From the NCBI GenBank assembly GCA_945871005.1, contig CAMBUJ010000007.1, positions 1 through 42,590 of the forward strand: 42,590 nucleotides of DNA, in the 5' to 3' direction. This DNA comes from Opitutus sp. GAS368. Lineage in GTDB: Bacteria > Verrucomicrobiota > Verrucomicrobiia > Opitutales > Opitutaceae. A program made the translations under genes and the position numbers. Shown here in pieces: positions 15,124 to 25,148 of this stretch. Every line of letters starts with the position of its first letter. Within the stretch, counting starts at the first letter, position 1. Below the pieces are notes generated by a model. The model had not been told where the DNA came from. It did not search any database and saw only the letters and a list, made by a program, of their open reading frames with translations.

Positions 15124-18093
15124 ATGAGCGCCGACGAAACCGAAATGCTCGGCCTGTTTGTGCAGGAGGCCAATGAGCACCTTGAAACCCTCGAGACCGA
15201 CCTGGTCCGCCTGGAGACCTGCCCGAACGACGCCGCTTTGCTCAACCGGTTGTTCCGCGCGGTCCACAGTATCAAGGGCACGGCCGGTTTTTTCGGGCTC
15301 ACCCCGATCACCGATCTGGCCCACCTGATGGAGAGCGTCATGGCGCTGCTGCGCGACGGGCGCCTCCACTCCGATCGCGAGCTGATCAACCTGTTCCTCG
15401 GCAGTACCGATCACCTCCAGGTGATGGTGGCCGCCCCGGATCGCGCCGCAGAGGTCGATACCCGCCAGGCGCGCGCCGCCTTGGCCACGCGCCTGGATTT
15501 TGAGGCCCCGGCCAAGCCGAGCGCGGGCGGTGCGCCGGTTTTGCCGGCCTGCCTGCGGGGCTTCTCGATCGACCCGGAGTTGGTCCGCTCCAGCCTGCGT
15601 CACGGCCACCACTTATATGTGATCGAGCTGCAACTGACGGCCGACATCGAGGCCGCCGGGCAGACCCTGCTGGATTATTTCCGGGATGTGGAGTCGCTCG
15701 GCCTGCTGATCGCCGCCGCCACGGCGATGAGTGAGGGCGGCTTGTCCGAGGCGGTGGCCGGCGAGCTACAGTGCACCCTGTTGTTCGCCACCGCCATGGA
15801 GCCCGACCTTTTGCTGAGCGCCTTTAACCTGCCCGCAGACCGGCTGACCTGCCCCGACCAAGCGGTCTGGAGCGAATGGCTCGCCACTCAGCCCAGTCTT
15901 GTTCCTGCCGCTTCTTTTGCCTCGTCCACCCCGCCTCCGCCTGCCGCCGAGGTCACGCCCCAAACCCCCCAACCCATCATGAGCACCCCTACGCCTGTTC
16001 CGGCTCCTGCTGATTCACCCGCCGCCGGTGGCCCCGCCGCCCGCGTCAAGACCGAGGAAACTGTCCGCATCTCCGTTTCGCTGCTCGACGCCCTGATGAA
16101 CTTGGCCGGCGAGATGGTGTTGGGGCGCAACCAGTTGCTGCGCATCGCCGCCCCAACCCGGGGCGGCGCGGTCACCCCGGGCCAGGAAGGGCTCGCCGGG
16201 ATTGTGCAGGGCATCAGCGGCGTGACCACCGACTTGCAGCGCACCATCATGCGCGCCCGGCTCCAACCCGTCGGCGGATTATTCGGACGCTTTAACCGGA
16301 TCGTACGCGATCTGGGTCAGAAGCTGGGCAAGGAAATCGAGCTGGAAACGGTGGGCAACGATGTCGAGTTGGACCGCGCCTTGATCGAGGGATTGTCCGA
16401 TCCGCTCACCCACCTGATCCGCAATTGCGCCGACCACGGCATCGAGCCGGCCGCCGAACGCCTGCGTCTCGGTAAACCCGCCGCCGGCAAGGTGCGCATC
16501 TCTGCCGCCCACCTCGCCGGGCGGGTCCAAATCGAGGTGCGCGACGACGGCCGCGGGCTCAACCCCGACCTGCTCAAGGCCAAGGCGGTGGAAAAGGGCG
16601 TGCTCGCCGCCGACCAGGCTGCCCGTTTGACCGTGGCCGAAGCCTGGCAGTTGATCTTTGCCCCCGGTTTTTCCACCGCCGCGGTCGTCAGCGACGTCTC
16701 CGGTCGCGGGGTGGGCATGGACGTGGTCAAAACCAACATCGAGCGGCTCGGCGGGCGCGTGGAAATCGATTCGGTCCTCGGCCACGGGACCGCGCTGATC
16801 ATCCGGCTGCCGCTCACGCTGGCGATTATCCCCGCCCTGATCGTGGGCTGTTCGACCCGCCGTTTTGCGGTGCCACAGCTCAACTTGCTGGAGATCGTCC
16901 GGCCGAGCGCCGAGCGACCGATCGAGCGCTTCGGCGGCTCCCAGGTCATCCGGTTGCGCGAAGAGCTCTTGCCGGTGATTAACTTGTCCACGCTGCTCGG
17001 CCTGCCCACCCGTACGGCCGACGAGGCCCCCGGGTATGTGTTGATCCTTAAGCTCGATAACCGGCGTTTCGGCCTGCAAGTCGAGTTGGTCGCCGACACC
17101 GAGGAAATTGTGGTCAAGCCGCTCGGGCGCCACCTGCAAGGCACCGGGTTTTACTCCGGGGCGACCCTGCTCGGCCAGGGCGAGATCGCCCTGATTTTGG
17201 ATTTGGCGGGCATCGCCGCCGGCCGGTTGCCCTCCGCCGAGGCCTCGGCCACCCGGGCGCTGACGCGGGAGGCGGCGCTGATCGCCACCGAGCGCATCCT
17301 CTTGTTCCGCGACGGCTCGGCCGAGACCTTTGCCCTCCACATCGCCAATATCGGGCGCATCGAGAAAATCGCCTCCTCGCGCATCGAGCGGATCGGCGGC
17401 CACGATTTCTTTCGCCAGGCCAATGGCCCCACGCTGCGCCTATTGCGCATTCAGGATCACCTGCCGGTCGCCCCGGCCGGCGCCTTGCCCGCCGAGGTCC
17501 ACATCATCGTGCCGCGCCTCATTCATCACGCGGTGGCGCTCATCGCCGAGCAGATTTTGGATGCGACCGACTTGCCGGTGGACTCGCTCGACACTGCCTC
17601 ATTGCGCGGCCCGGGAGTGCTCGGCACGGCGAGCCTGCAGAACCGCCTGACCGTGGTGGTGGACTTGTACAGCCTGCTCCAAGCCGCCGGCATCGATGCC
17701 AAACCGCCCAAGGTCGGCCAGCTTTCGTCGCTGCGCGTGCTGCTCGCCGAGGACACCGCCTTTTTCCGCGAGGCCGTCCGCCGCAGTCTGACCGAGGTCG
17801 TCGGCAGCCTCGATATCGCCGAGGATGGCGAGGCCGCCTGGGCGCGGCTGCAAACCGGCCATTACGACGTGTTGATCACCGATCTGGAAATGCCCCGGCT
17901 CAACGGCTTCGAGTTAACCGCCCGCGTCCGCGACGACGCCCGCCTGAAGGCCCTGCCGGTGATCGCCCTGTCGGCCCGCGACTGCGACGACTTCCATGCG
18001 AAGGCCAAGGCGGCCGGCATCGACCATTACGAAACCAAACTCGACCGTGAGCGCCTATGCCGCGCGCTCACCCAAGTACTTTCCCCTCACTAG
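15124..18093 (+). CDS. CheA-type histidine kinase fused to a receiver domain
   Basis: A 989-residue chemosensory kinase. Order: Hpt domain (1-110) with phosphoacceptor His48 in [14 protein letters not shown]; a variable linker (110-305) that includes a Pro/Thr-rich stretch; dimerisation helices ([20 protein letters not shown], about 315); HATPase (about 420-565) with N box [14 protein letters not shown]1 box DDGRGL and G2 box GRGVGMDVV; two CheW-like domains (about 566-700 and 720-855); and a C-terminal receiver (870-989) with phosphoacceptor Asp920 in [12 protein letters not shown]. No obvious P2 (CheY-binding) domain is seen. The tandem CheW-like modules and fused receiver resemble hybrid CheA proteins of non-flagellar or multi-array systems, where the receiver can act as phosphate sink. 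No CheR, CheB, CheZ or CheD gene is in the window. Confidence 0.94.
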   Translation: MSADETEMLGLFVQEANEHLETLETDLVRLETCPNDAALLNRLFRAVHSIKGTAGFFGLTPITDLAHLMESVMALLRDGRLHSDRELINLFLGSTDHLQVMVAAPDRAAEVDTRQARAALATRLDFEAPAKPSAGGAPVLPACLRGFSIDPELVRSSLRHGHHLYVIELQLTADIEAAGQTLLDYFRDVESLGLLIAAATAMSEGGLSEAVAGELQCTLLFATAMEPDLLLSAFNLPADRLTCPDQAVWSEWLATQPSLVPAASFASSTPPPPAAEVTPQTPQPIMSTPTPVPAPADSPAAGGPAARVKTEETVRISVSLLDALMNLAGEMVLGRNQLLRIAAPTRGGAVTPGQEGLAGIVQGISGVTTDLQRTIMRARLQPVGGLFGRFNRIVRDLGQKLGKEIELETVGNDVELDRALIEGLSDPLTHLIRNCADHGIEPAAERLRLGKPAAGKVRISAAHLAGRVQIEVRDDGRGLNPDLLKAKAVEKGVLAADQAARLTVAEAWQLIFAPGFSTAAVVSDVSGRGVGMDVVKTNIERLGGRVEIDSVLGHGTALIIRLPLTLAIIPALIVGCSTRRFAVPQLNLLEIVRPSAERPIERFGGSQVIRLREELLPVINLSTLLGLPTRTADEAPGYVLILKLDNRRFGLQVELVADTEEIVVKPLGRHLQGTGFYSGATLLGQGEIALILDLAGIAAGRLPSAEASATRALTREAALIATERILLFRDGSAETFALHIANIGRIEKIASSRIERIGGHDFFRQANGPTLRLLRIQDHLPVAPAGALPAEVHIIVPRLIHHAVALIAEQILDATDLPVDSLDTASLRGPGVLGTASLQNRLTVVVDLYSLLQAAGIDAKPPKVGQLSSLRVLLAEDTAFFREAVRRSLTEVVGSLDIAEDGEAAWARLQTGHYDVLITDLEMPRLNGFELTARVRDDARLKALPVIALSARDCDDFHAKAKAAGIDHYETKLDRERLCRALTQVLSPH

Positions 18094-18197
18094 CCCTAAA
18101 TTCTCACCCACCTTGCCCCTCGCTTATCCCAGCAAATGACCTGATTGCCCACCTGCGTTCCCCCTACTCCCAAATACCCTCAAACGTACCACCCATC

Positions 18198-20294
18198 ATG
18201 AAACTCAACCTCACTGGCCGTTTCGTCCTCATCCTGCTTGCCGTCGGCCTGATCCCCCTGTTGATAATCGCCGGACTTAGCCTGAAATCCACCGCCAAGA
18301 TCGCCAATGACATCGACTTGCGCCTGAAGACGGCCGCCGGCGGTTCGCTCGAAACCATTGAGCGCAACTTCTTTGAGCGCTACGGCGATGTCCAGGCCTT
18401 CGCGACCAATCACGTCCTGTTCGACAACGACCTGAGCCAGCCGGCGGGCCGGCAAAAACTCACCGAGGCGATCAACACCTACGTGCGGCTCTACGGGTTG
18501 TACACCCTGAGCATCGTTACGGACGCCCAAGGCAAGGTGATCGCCACCAACACTGCCGACGCCGCCGGCAAGGCCGTCGATACCAGCTTTATGCTGGGCA
18601 AAGATTGCGCCAAGTCCGGCTGGTTCCGCGACGCCCGGGACGGCCGCTTCCTCGCCTCCGACGTGCTCACCGGCACGGTGGTCGAGGACGTGGGCATTGA
18701 CCCGGACGTGGTCCGGCTGCGCGGTGGCAACCACCTCACAGTGGGCTTCTCCGCCCCGATCATGAGCCCCAAGGGCGAGTTCCTCGGGGTCTGGCGCAAC
18801 CTCGCCGACTACACGCTGATCGCTGAAAGCATCATCCAGCAGGACTGGCGGCGCATGGAGGCATCGGGTTTTGCCAGCACCGTGATCCTGCTCGTCAACA
18901 AGGACGGCACCCTGGTGACCCGCTACAATCCGCACCACATCGGCAGCAAGGATCTGCGGCCCGATTACAACGAGGTAATGAAGCTGAACCTGGCCGCCAC
19001 CAACGCGAGCGTAAAGGCGGCGATCGCCCCCAATTCATTTGGCACCTCCAACTATTATTCCGCCGAATATAAGACCGAAATGATCGCCGGTTATGCGAAG
19101 TCCGCTGGTGCCCTCGGTTATCCGGGGCTGGGCTGGGCGATCGTGGTGCAAGACGCAGAGGAAGAGCTGCATGCCGGGGTAATCGCGGCCAACCGGGCCA
19201 CTTACCTGACCGTGGGCGTTTCGCTCGTGCTGCTACTCGGCGTCGCCTTCCTGGTGGCACGCTCCATCACCCGGCCGATCCAGATGTGCGTGGGCGCCAT
19301 GGAGAAACTCGCCAAGGGCGATCTCACCACCCAGATCGAGCTGGACCGCTCCGACGAGTTGGGGGTCCTGGCCAAGGCGATCAATGTGTCGATTGCCAAC
19401 CTGCGCCAACTGGTCGTTAGCCTGAGTAAGTCGGCTTCCGATTTGCTCAGCGCTTCCCAAGTGCTCACCGAGACCGCCAACAACCAAGCGGCCACCGCCG
19501 AGGAAACTACGGTGCAGGCCAACACCGTTGCCTCGGCCGGCGAGCAGTTGTCCAGCAACTCGAAAGCCATGGCCGCCTCGGCCACCCAGATCACCCAATC
19601 GACCACCACGGTGGCGGCGGCCATGGAGGAAATGTCGTCCTCCATCCAAGAGGTCGCCCGCAACTGCGCCAACGAAAGCGAGATCGCCCGCAAGGCCGAC
19701 ACCCAGGCCCGTCAGACCCGTGACTTGATGGGCAAACTCGACGAGTCGGCCCGCCAGATCGGCAAGGTGGTGGAGTTGATCAACCGCATTGCCGAGCAAA
19801 CCAACCTGCTGGCGCTCAACGCCACGATCGAGGCAGCCAGCGCTGGCGAAGCCGGCCGTGGGTTCGCGGTGGTCGCCAACGAGGTCAAGGAACTGGCCCG
19901 CCAGTCCGCCGCCGCCACCGAAGACATTCGCAAACAGGTTTCGCTCATCCAGGACAACGCCGGGGCCTCGATGCGCTCGCTCGACGAGGTGGCCAAGGTG
20001 ATCGAGCAGGTCTCGCATATTTCCTCGTCGATCGCCGCTTCGGTCGAGGAGCAGTCGGCCACGACCTCCGAGATCGTCGGCACGGTGCACAAGGTTTCCA
20101 CCGCGACCAGTGATCTCTCGCTCAACGTGCAGCAGACCTCCGAGGGTGCGTCCGAGGTGGCCCGCAACATCTCAGGCGTTTCCCAGGCCTCGGCCGATGC
20201 GGCCAAGGGCGCGGTCCGGATTAGTACCAGCGCCACGCAACTCGACGGACTGGCCACCACGCTGGGGCAACTGGTGGGGACCTTCAAAGTCTAG
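18198..20294 (+). CDS. Methyl-accepting chemotaxis protein with periplasmic Cache domain
   Basis: A 698-residue transmembrane chemoreceptor. The first membrane helix is at residues 7-29 ([20 protein letters not shown]). A large periplasmic ligand-binding region of about 300 residues has double-Cache character ([12 protein letters not shown]-like repeat, [11 protein letters not shown], later [13 protein letters not shown]). A second membrane helix is at about 334-354 ([18 protein letters not shown]), then HAMP ([20 protein letters not shown]) and a long signalling coiled coil. The tip contains [35 protein letters not shown]. The C-terminus (QLVGTFKV) lacks the CheR-tethering pentapeptide. The start at ATG 18198 places the membrane helix correctly; the frame is open further upstream into the cheA end, but that is not plausible. 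Ligand unknown; Cache domains often bind small organic acids or amino acids. Confidence 0.93.
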   Translation: MKLNLTGRFVLILLAVGLIPLLIIAGLSLKSTAKIANDIDLRLKTAAGGSLETIERNFFERYGDVQAFATNHVLFDNDLSQPAGRQKLTEAINTYVRLYGLYTLSIVTDAQGKVIATNTADAAGKAVDTSFMLGKDCAKSGWFRDARDGRFLASDVLTGTVVEDVGIDPDVVRLRGGNHLTVGFSAPIMSPKGEFLGVWRNLADYTLIAESIIQQDWRRMEASGFASTVILLVNKDGTLVTRYNPHHIGSKDLRPDYNEVMKLNLAATNASVKAAIAPNSFGTSNYYSAEYKTEMIAGYAKSAGALGYPGLGWAIVVQDAEEELHAGVIAANRATYLTVGVSLVLLLGVAFLVARSITRPIQMCVGAMEKLAKGDLTTQIELDRSDELGVLAKAINVSIANLRQLVVSLSKSASDLLSASQVLTETANNQAATAEETTVQANTVASAGEQLSSNSKAMAASATQITQSTTTVAAAMEEMSSSIQEVARNCANESEIARKADTQARQTRDLMGKLDESARQIGKVVELINRIAEQTNLLALNATIEAASAGEAGRGFAVVANEVKELARQSAAATEDIRKQVSLIQDNAGASMRSLDEVAKVIEQVSHISSSIAASVEEQSATTSEIVGTVHKVSTATSDLSLNVQQTSEGASEVARNISGVSQASADAAKGAVRISTSATQLDGLATTLGQLVGTFKV

Positions 20295-20368
20295 CCGCCC
20301 ACGCGGCCGACCGGTGGCTGGGTTCGCCGGTCGGGCCGAAGCGGAGTGTCGGAAGCGCCACCGGCAGC

Positions 20369-20466
20369 GGAACGAGAACGAGTCGGATTAAGAGAACGAG
20401 AACGATGCGGAGTTCGGAGGTAGTGCCGATCGGCCTACCTCCGGGTTCGTTCTCGTTCTCTTAATC
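20369..20466. repeat. GAGAACG-rich hairpin element, copy 1
   Basis: Perfect 20-base inverted arms GATTAAGAGAACGAGAACGA (20386-20405) and their reverse complement (20447-20466) enclose a second inverted repeat, CGGAGGTAG/CTACCTCCG (20415-20423/20435-20443), around the palindrome GCCGATCGGC. The first 52 bases (20369-20420) match 30474-30525 with four differences. It fills the convergent gap between the chemoreceptor gene and hemN and could terminate both transcripts, although no T-run follows. Confidence 0.85.
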
Positions 20467-20502
20467 GTTTTCGCCCGTCGACAGACCGCCCGCGTATGCC
20501 GC

Positions 20503-21915
20503 TCAGACCGCCCGCGAATGGTAAGCGGCCCGGCCCTTGTGCAGGTGGGCGTCGAACCGCGCTGCCACCACTCGCACAAAGGGCAGGCCCGCCTCCGTCA
20601 CCGTCAGGCCGGTCGGGGTGCGTTCGACGATGCCGTCGGCCTCCAAATCGGCTAGCGAGGCCAGCTCGTTCGCGTAGGTGGTTTCCACATCGATTCCGAG
20701 TTCCTGGGAAAGGGCAGCGAAGTTGAGCTTTCGCTCGCACATAATGTTCATGATTAATTGCTTGCGGCGCTTGTCTTCGGGGGTGAGCAGGTAGCCGCGT
20801 TCAATCGGTAAGGTGCTCTTGGCCAGCATGCTGCGGTAGGTGGCCAGGCTCTTGTGGTTTTGGCGGTAGCCGTCGGCGGTGGTCGAAATCGCCGAGATGC
20901 CAAAACCGTAAACCGAGGCGCCGGCCCGCGTGCTGTAGCCCTGGAAATTGCGGTGCAGCGCCTGTTCGCGCAGCGCCACCGCCAGTTCGTCGTCGGGGCG
21001 CGCGTAGTGATCCATGCCGACTTCGACGTAGCCGGCGGCTAGCAGCCGCTCCTTGGCGAGGACTTGCATGCGCAGCTTTTCGTCGGCGCCGGGCAGGGTG
21101 CCCTGTTGGTCAAAAATACGCTGGGAGGGCTTTAGGCCGGGGACGTGGGCGTAGCTGAAAACCGAGAGGCGGTTGGGGGCGAGCGCGAGCACGTCGTCGA
21201 TCGTGCGGGCAAAGGTGGAGACGGTTTGTTTGGGCAGGCCGGTGATCAGATCGATGTTGATCGAGGTGAAGCCCGCATTGCGTAACAGCATGACCGCGCG
21301 CTCGTTGAGGGCAGGCGGCTGCACCCGGTGGATCGCCAGTTGCACCGCTGGATCGGTGTCCTGCACGCCGAGGGAGGCGCGCCGCGCGCCCATCTCGTAG
21401 AGGGCGGCGATTTGGTCGGGCTCGAGGTGGCGCGGATCGATTTCTACCGAGATCTCCGCATCGGCATCGAAGCGGAAGGGGTCGTGGAAAAGTTGCCCCA
21501 GACGGCGCAGTTGCGCGGCCGACAAAAACGTGGGCGTGCCGCCGCCGAGGTGAAGTTGGGTGACGGCGCGCTCCGAGTTGATGAACGGGGTGGTCAGGGC
21601 GATTTCGTGCGCCAGATCGTCGAGGTAGGCGTCAGCCGAATCCTGGCGGGTGGTGACCAAGTTGGTGCAGCCGCAGAACCAGCAACGGCTTTGGCAAAAG
21701 GGGAGGTGGATGTAGAGCGACAACGGGCCGGCGCCGGGCAGGTTGTCGGCTTTAAGCATTGCCTCAGGGCCGAAGGCGGCGAGGTCGTCGCTGAAGTGAT
21801 TGGCGGTGGGGTAGGAGGTGTAGCGCGGCACCGGCCCGGAGTATTTGCGTAGCAGTTCAATTCCGCTGGAGGGCGTCGGCACGTAGCAGGGAAAGGGGGA
21901 CATCGATGTAGCCAT
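20503..21915 (-). CDS. hemN: Oxygen-independent coproporphyrinogen III oxidase (radical SAM)
   Basis: Radical-SAM enzyme converting coproporphyrinogen III to protoporphyrinogen IX without oxygen in heme synthesis. The 4Fe-4S motif C-x3-C-x2-C-x-C is complete (Cys74, Cys78, Cys81, Cys83 in PFCQSRCWFCGC), preceded by the HemN-type YTSYPTANHF and SLYIHLPF. SAM-binding stretches LHLGGGTPTFL, SVEIDPRHL and GVQDTDPAVQLAIHRVQ follow. The full HemN C-terminal domain is present (GFGISAISTTADGYRQN, LIMNIMCERKLNF), and 470 residues is HemN length, so this is not the shorter HemW paralog. The start is ATG 21915, with an alternative ATG at 21903. Its presence fits an organism able to live with little oxygen. 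Confidence 0.94.
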   Translation of the reverse strand: MATSMSPFPCYVPTPSSGIELLRKYSGPVPRYTSYPTANHFSDDLAAFGPEAMLKADNLPGAGPLSLYIHLPFCQSRCWFCGCTNLVTTRQDSADAYLDDLAHEIALTTPFINSERAVTQLHLGGGTPTFLSAAQLRRLGQLFHDPFRFDADAEISVEIDPRHLEPDQIAALYEMGARRASLGVQDTDPAVQLAIHRVQPPALNERAVMLLRNAGFTSINIDLITGLPKQTVSTFARTIDDVLALAPNRLSVFSYAHVPGLKPSQRIFDQQGTLPGADEKLRMQVLAKERLLAAGYVEVGMDHYARPDDELAVALREQALHRNFQGYSTRAGASVYGFGISAISTTADGYRQNHKSLATYRSMLAKSTLPIERGYLLTPEDKRRKQLIMNIMCERKLNFAALSQELGIDVETTYANELASLADLEADGIVERTPTGLTVTEAGLPFVRVVAARFDAHLHKGRAAYHSRAV

Positions 21916-22005
21916 GGTAAGAAGGCGAACACTCTGCCCGAATCCCGCCGCCGTCGCTCGGCGGGGGTTGGCAACGACTCCGCGTTCCTTGCCATGGCCC
22001 GCCGC

Positions 22006-22034
22006 GGTGTCGGCAAAAACCGCTGCCCGACACC
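22006..22034 (-). terminator. Hairpin just after pckG, possible terminator
   Basis: GGTGTCGG/CCGACACC (8 bp, 13-base loop) lies directly after the pckG stop on the minus strand. No T-run follows the stem, so termination here is only a possibility. Confidence 0.3.
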
Positions 22035-22035
22035 C

Positions 22036-23862
22036 CTAAAGTCGGCAAATCAGCAGTTCGCGCTCGAAAATCATCTCCTTGGGCAAATGCGCGTGCAGGT
22101 CGATGAATAGTTCCTCATGGCCGATCACCTCCGCGCGCCAAGCGGCGCGGTCGACGGCCTGAAGCGCCGCAAACTGCTCGGGGGTGAAGTCGCTGCCGGT
22201 CCAGTCGATGTCCGCGAAGCGCGGTTGCCAACCAATCGGGGTCTCGCGGGCGCAGGCCCGGCCGCGGGCGCGCTCGACCACCCACTTGAGGATGCGCATG
22301 TTCTCGCTAAACCCGGGCCAGAGGAACTTTCCGTCGGCGCCCTTGCGAAACCAGTTCACGCTGAAAATACACGGAGTTTCACTGAGGTTTTTCTGCATGG
22401 AGATCCAGTGGCGGAAGTAGTCGCCCATGTGGTAGCCGCAAAACGGCAGCATCGCGAACGGATCGCGGCGGACTTTACCGATCGTGCCAGCTGCCGCCGC
22501 GGTCATCTCCGAACCCATGGTGGCGCCGACATACACGCCTGCGCTCCAATTAAACGCCTGGTAGACTAGGGGAATGGTGGTGGCCCGCCGGCCCCCGAAG
22601 ATGAGCGCGCTGATCGGCACCCCGGTGGGCGACTCCCAGGCCGGATCGATCGTCGGGCACTGCGCGGCCGGTGCGGTGAAACGAGAATTGGGGTGGGCTG
22701 CCTTCGCCCCGGTTTCCGCGGCGAGCTCCGGCGTCCAGGGTTTACCCTGCCAGTCGGTCAGTGCGGCCGGCGGGGTATCGGTCATGCCTTCCCACCACAC
22801 GCCACCTTCGGGAGTGAGGGCCACGTTGGTAAAAATCGTGTTTTTCGCCAGCGCCGCCATGGCGTTGGGGTTGGTTTTGACCGAGGTGCCGGGGGCGACC
22901 CCGAAAAAGCCTGACTCCGGGTTGATCGCGTGGAGGCGTCCGCTGGCGTCGGGTTTGAGCCAGGCGATGTCGTCGCCCACGGTCCAAATTTTCCAGCCCT
23001 CGGCCAGCAGCGGGGTGGGCGGGATGAGCATGGCGAAGTTGGTTTTGCCGCAGGCGCTGGGGAAAGCGGCGGCCACGTAGGTTTTTTCCCCCTGCGGGTT
23101 TTCGAGCCCCAGGATGAGCATGTGCTCGGCCAGCCAGCCCTCGTCGCGGGCCATGTTGGAGGCGATGCGCAGGGCGAAACACTTTTTGCCCAGCAACGCG
23201 TTGCCGCCGTAGCCCGAACCGTAGGACCAGATCTCACGGGTTTCTGGAAAGTGCACGATGTACTTGTCCGGGTTGCACGGCCAGGGCACGTCGGTTTGGC
23301 CCGGGGCGAGCGGGGCGCCCACCGAGTGCATGCAGGGCACCACGCGCTTCCCGTCGTCGTCGATTTGCTGGAAAATGGGCAGGCCGATCCGCGCCATGAT
23401 GCGCATGTTAACGACCACGTAGGGCGAGTCGGTTAACTGCACGCCGATTTGGGCCAGGGGCGATCCGAGCGGGCCCATGCTGAAGGGCAGCACGTACATC
23501 GTGCGCCCGGCCATGCAGCCCTGGAAGCGCGCTTTGAGGGTTTTGCGCATCACGAACGGGTCGACCCAGTTGTTGGTCGGGCCGGCGTTGTCCTTGGAGT
23601 GCGAGCAGATAAAGGTGCGATCCTCGACGCGGGCCACGTCGCTCGGGTCGGAGCGGGCGTAGTGGCAGCCCGGCCAGAGGTCCTCGTTGAGTTTCGTCAA
23701 CGTTCCGGCGGCGACCATCTGGGCGCAGAGCGCGGCGTTTTCCTCCTCCGAACCGTCCACCCAGTGGATGGCGGCGGGCTGGGTGAGCGCGGCCATTTTG
23801 GTTACCCACTTGAGCAAGTGGGGGTTTTTGCTGAGCGGCTTGTCGGTTGACCGGGCTTTCAT
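22036..23862 (-). CDS. pckG: Phosphoenolpyruvate carboxykinase (GTP)
   Basis: GTP-dependent PEP carboxykinase, linking oxaloacetate and PEP in gluconeogenesis or anaplerosis. At 608 residues it has the length of the GTP family (ATP-dependent enzymes are about 540). The kinase-1a P-loop [14 protein letters not shown] is at about residues 266-279 and includes the hyper-reactive Cys of this family. Other family stretches are [40 protein letters not shown], the kinase-2 region [12 protein letters not shown], and the nucleotide-site [18 protein letters not shown] and [12 protein letters not shown]. The start is ATG 23862 ([20 protein letters not shown]). It is a single gene on the minus strand, after hemN in map order but with no sign of an operon. 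Confidence 0.95.
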   Translation of the reverse strand: MKARSTDKPLSKNPHLLKWVTKMAALTQPAAIHWVDGSEEENAALCAQMVAAGTLTKLNEDLWPGCHYARSDPSDVARVEDRTFICSHSKDNAGPTNNWVDPFVMRKTLKARFQGCMAGRTMYVLPFSMGPLGSPLAQIGVQLTDSPYVVVNMRIMARIGLPIFQQIDDDGKRVVPCMHSVGAPLAPGQTDVPWPCNPDKYIVHFPETREIWSYGSGYGGNALLGKKCFALRIASNMARDEGWLAEHMLILGLENPQGEKTYVAAAFPSACGKTNFAMLIPPTPLLAEGWKIWTVGDDIAWLKPDASGRLHAINPESGFFGVAPGTSVKTNPNAMAALAKNTIFTNVALTPEGGVWWEGMTDTPPAALTDWQGKPWTPELAAETGAKAAHPNSRFTAPAAQCPTIDPAWESPTGVPISALIFGGRRATTIPLVYQAFNWSAGVYVGATMGSEMTAAAAGTIGKVRRDPFAMLPFCGYHMGDYFRHWISMQKNLSETPCIFSVNWFRKGADGKFLWPGFSENMRILKWVVERARGRACARETPIGWQPRFADIDWTGSDFTPEQFAALQAVDRAAWRAEVIGHEELFIDLHAHLPKEMIFERELLICRL

Positions 23863-24049
23863 GGGCGCAACCTAAGCGTTCCCCGTGCCAAGCGGCAAAC
23901 GCCAATGGGTCTTCGCCGCCACTCTTTCCTGGATCGCGACGGGTTGGCCTAAACCAAGGTGCGCGGATGCAATGGGGGCGCCTTGGGGGGGCAAGGGAAG
24001 GAGGTGAAAAAGGGGACAGAACGGGGACCGCAGGATTATTTTTAGGCCC

Positions 24050-24086
24050 AAAAAAGCCCCAGGGACTTTTGTAAGTCTCTGGGGCC
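24050..24086 (-). terminator. Rho-independent terminator of tRNA-Asn
   Basis: On the minus strand GCCCCAG-A-GACTT pairs with AAGTC-C-CTGGGGC (one A-C mismatch) and is followed by TTTTTT. It begins a few bases after the 3' end of the tRNA. Confidence 0.85.
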
Positions 24087-24090
24087 AAAG

Positions 24091-24165
24091 TGGCTGCCCG
24101 GGTAGGGGTCGAACCTACGACCAAGTGATTAACAGTCACCTGCTCTGCCACTGAGCTACCAGGCA
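24091..24165 (-). tRNA. tRNA-Asn (anticodon GTT)
   Basis: A 75-base cloverleaf folds on the minus strand. The acceptor is TGCCTGG/CCGGGCA (one T-G pair), the D arm GCTC/GAGC with loop AGTGGCA, and the anticodon stem GGTGA/TCACT with loop CTGTTAA, so the anticodon is GTT at 24131-24133. The T arm is GTAGG/CCTAC with loop TTCGAAC, then discriminator G and encoded CCA. It is followed by a strong terminator. Confidence 0.97.
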
Positions 24166-24190
24166 AGATCCTCGTGAGAGGAGGGATTGA

Positions 24191-24218
24191 AGAACAATTT
24201 ACGCGCGGGGGTTGTCAA
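24191..24218 (-). promoter_or_regulatory. Candidate promoter of tRNA-Asn
   Basis: Minus-strand consensus -35 TTGACA (24218 to 24213), 16-base spacer, weak -10 TGTTCT (24196 to 24191), placing initiation about 18 bases before the tRNA. The -35 is convincing and the -10 is not. Confidence 0.35.
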
Positions 24219-24344
24219 TGCTCGTTTTGGATTATCCGGAGGTTTTTCAAAGTTTTGTTTGCCATCCCCTAGAGCTTTGGGTGTCTTGGGGCTCTTTTCT
24301 AATACGCCTGCCTTCAATTCCGGAGGAACAGGGGGAACGAAGCT

Positions 24345-25088
24345 ATGAGCAAACAACAACTGATCCTCAACGTCACGGCCCGTCCGCAAACCGGTCGTTC
24401 TGCCTCGCGCCGCGTGCGCAAGGCCAACCAAATCCCTGCTATCGTCTACGGTAAGCACACTAACCCGGAGGCGCTCTCAGTTGACGCTCCTGAGTTCGTT
24501 CGCCTGCTGAAGTCCCTTTCCGGTCGTGCGCTCCTCATCGAGCTCAACCGCAAGGACAGCACCGCCAAGGCCCTCACTTTCCTCCAGGAAGTGCAGCGCG
24601 ATCCGATCACCGACAAGTATCTCCACCTCGACCTTCAAGAAGTGAAGGCCGACGAGAAGCTTGAAATCCGCGTGCCCCTGCTCATCACCGGCGAGTCCTT
24701 CGGCGTGATGAAACAGAACGGCGTGCTGGAAATCGGTGCCCACGCCCTGCGCGTGCGCTGCTTCCCCAAGGATTTGCCTCCCGTTATCGAGGTTGATGTT
24801 ACCGAGTTGAAGGTCGGTGAGACCCTCAAGGTCGGCACCCTCAAGCCGATCGCTGGCGTTGAGTTCCTTGATGTCAAGGGCCAGCCGGTGGTCTCCTGCG
24901 TCGAGCCCGTGGGCGAAATCGCTTCCGGCGCTCCCGCTGCTGGTGCCGCCGCCGCTGCCGCTGGTGCCAAGCCCGCTGCTGGCGCTGCTGCCGCTCCTGC
25001 TGCCGCCGCTGCCGCTGGTGCCAAGCCCGCTGCTGGTGCCAAACCCGCCGCCGGCGCCAAGCCCGCTGCTGCTCCCGCCAAGAAGTAA
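24345..25088 (+). CDS. rplY: Large-subunit ribosomal protein bL25, CTC/TL5 type
   Basis: 5S-rRNA-binding ribosomal protein of the long (general stress protein CTC/TL5) form, with an N-terminal bL25 domain (residues 1-95; TGRSASRRVRKANQIPAIVY, then LLIELNRKDSTAKALTFLQE, RDPITDKYLHLDLQEV) and a C-terminal beta domain to about 190. Residues 198-247 are a low-complexity tail built from GAKPAAG-type repeats ending PAAAPAKK, which is longer than usual. The start ATG 24345 is one of only two in the window with a convincing purine-rich Shine-Dalgarno (AGGGGGAA nine or so bases upstream). It leads the bL25-pth-bS6-ssb-bL9 group and is 60 bases from pth. This protein is frequently encoded next to pth. 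Confidence 0.95.
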   Translation: MSKQQLILNVTARPQTGRSASRRVRKANQIPAIVYGKHTNPEALSVDAPEFVRLLKSLSGRALLIELNRKDSTAKALTFLQEVQRDPITDKYLHLDLQEVKADEKLEIRVPLLITGESFGVMKQNGVLEIGAHALRVRCFPKDLPPVIEVDVTELKVGETLKVGTLKPIAGVEFLDVKGQPVVSCVEPVGEIASGAPAAGAAAAAAGAKPAAGAAAAPAAAAAAGAKPAAGAKPAAGAKPAAAPAKK

Positions 25089-25148
25089 GTTTCGCCGCCC
25101 CGGTCCGCTGCTTCACCGCACTGGACCCGGACGTTTGTTCTTTGAGTT

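Noticed and set aside
16279-17403. Long open frames antisense to cheA
   Set aside because: Shadows of a GC-rich coding sequence, while the sense frame has all CheA motifs.
23408-24166. A 252-codon open frame on the minus strand beginning MPGSSVAEQVTVNHLVVGS
   Set aside because: Its first codons are the tRNA-Asn gene read as protein, a common false call, and the rest is antisense-frame shadow of pckG.
25089-25140. Hairpin between rplY and pth as a terminator
   Set aside because: The stem is imperfect and the T-run interrupted, and the genes look co-transcribed.
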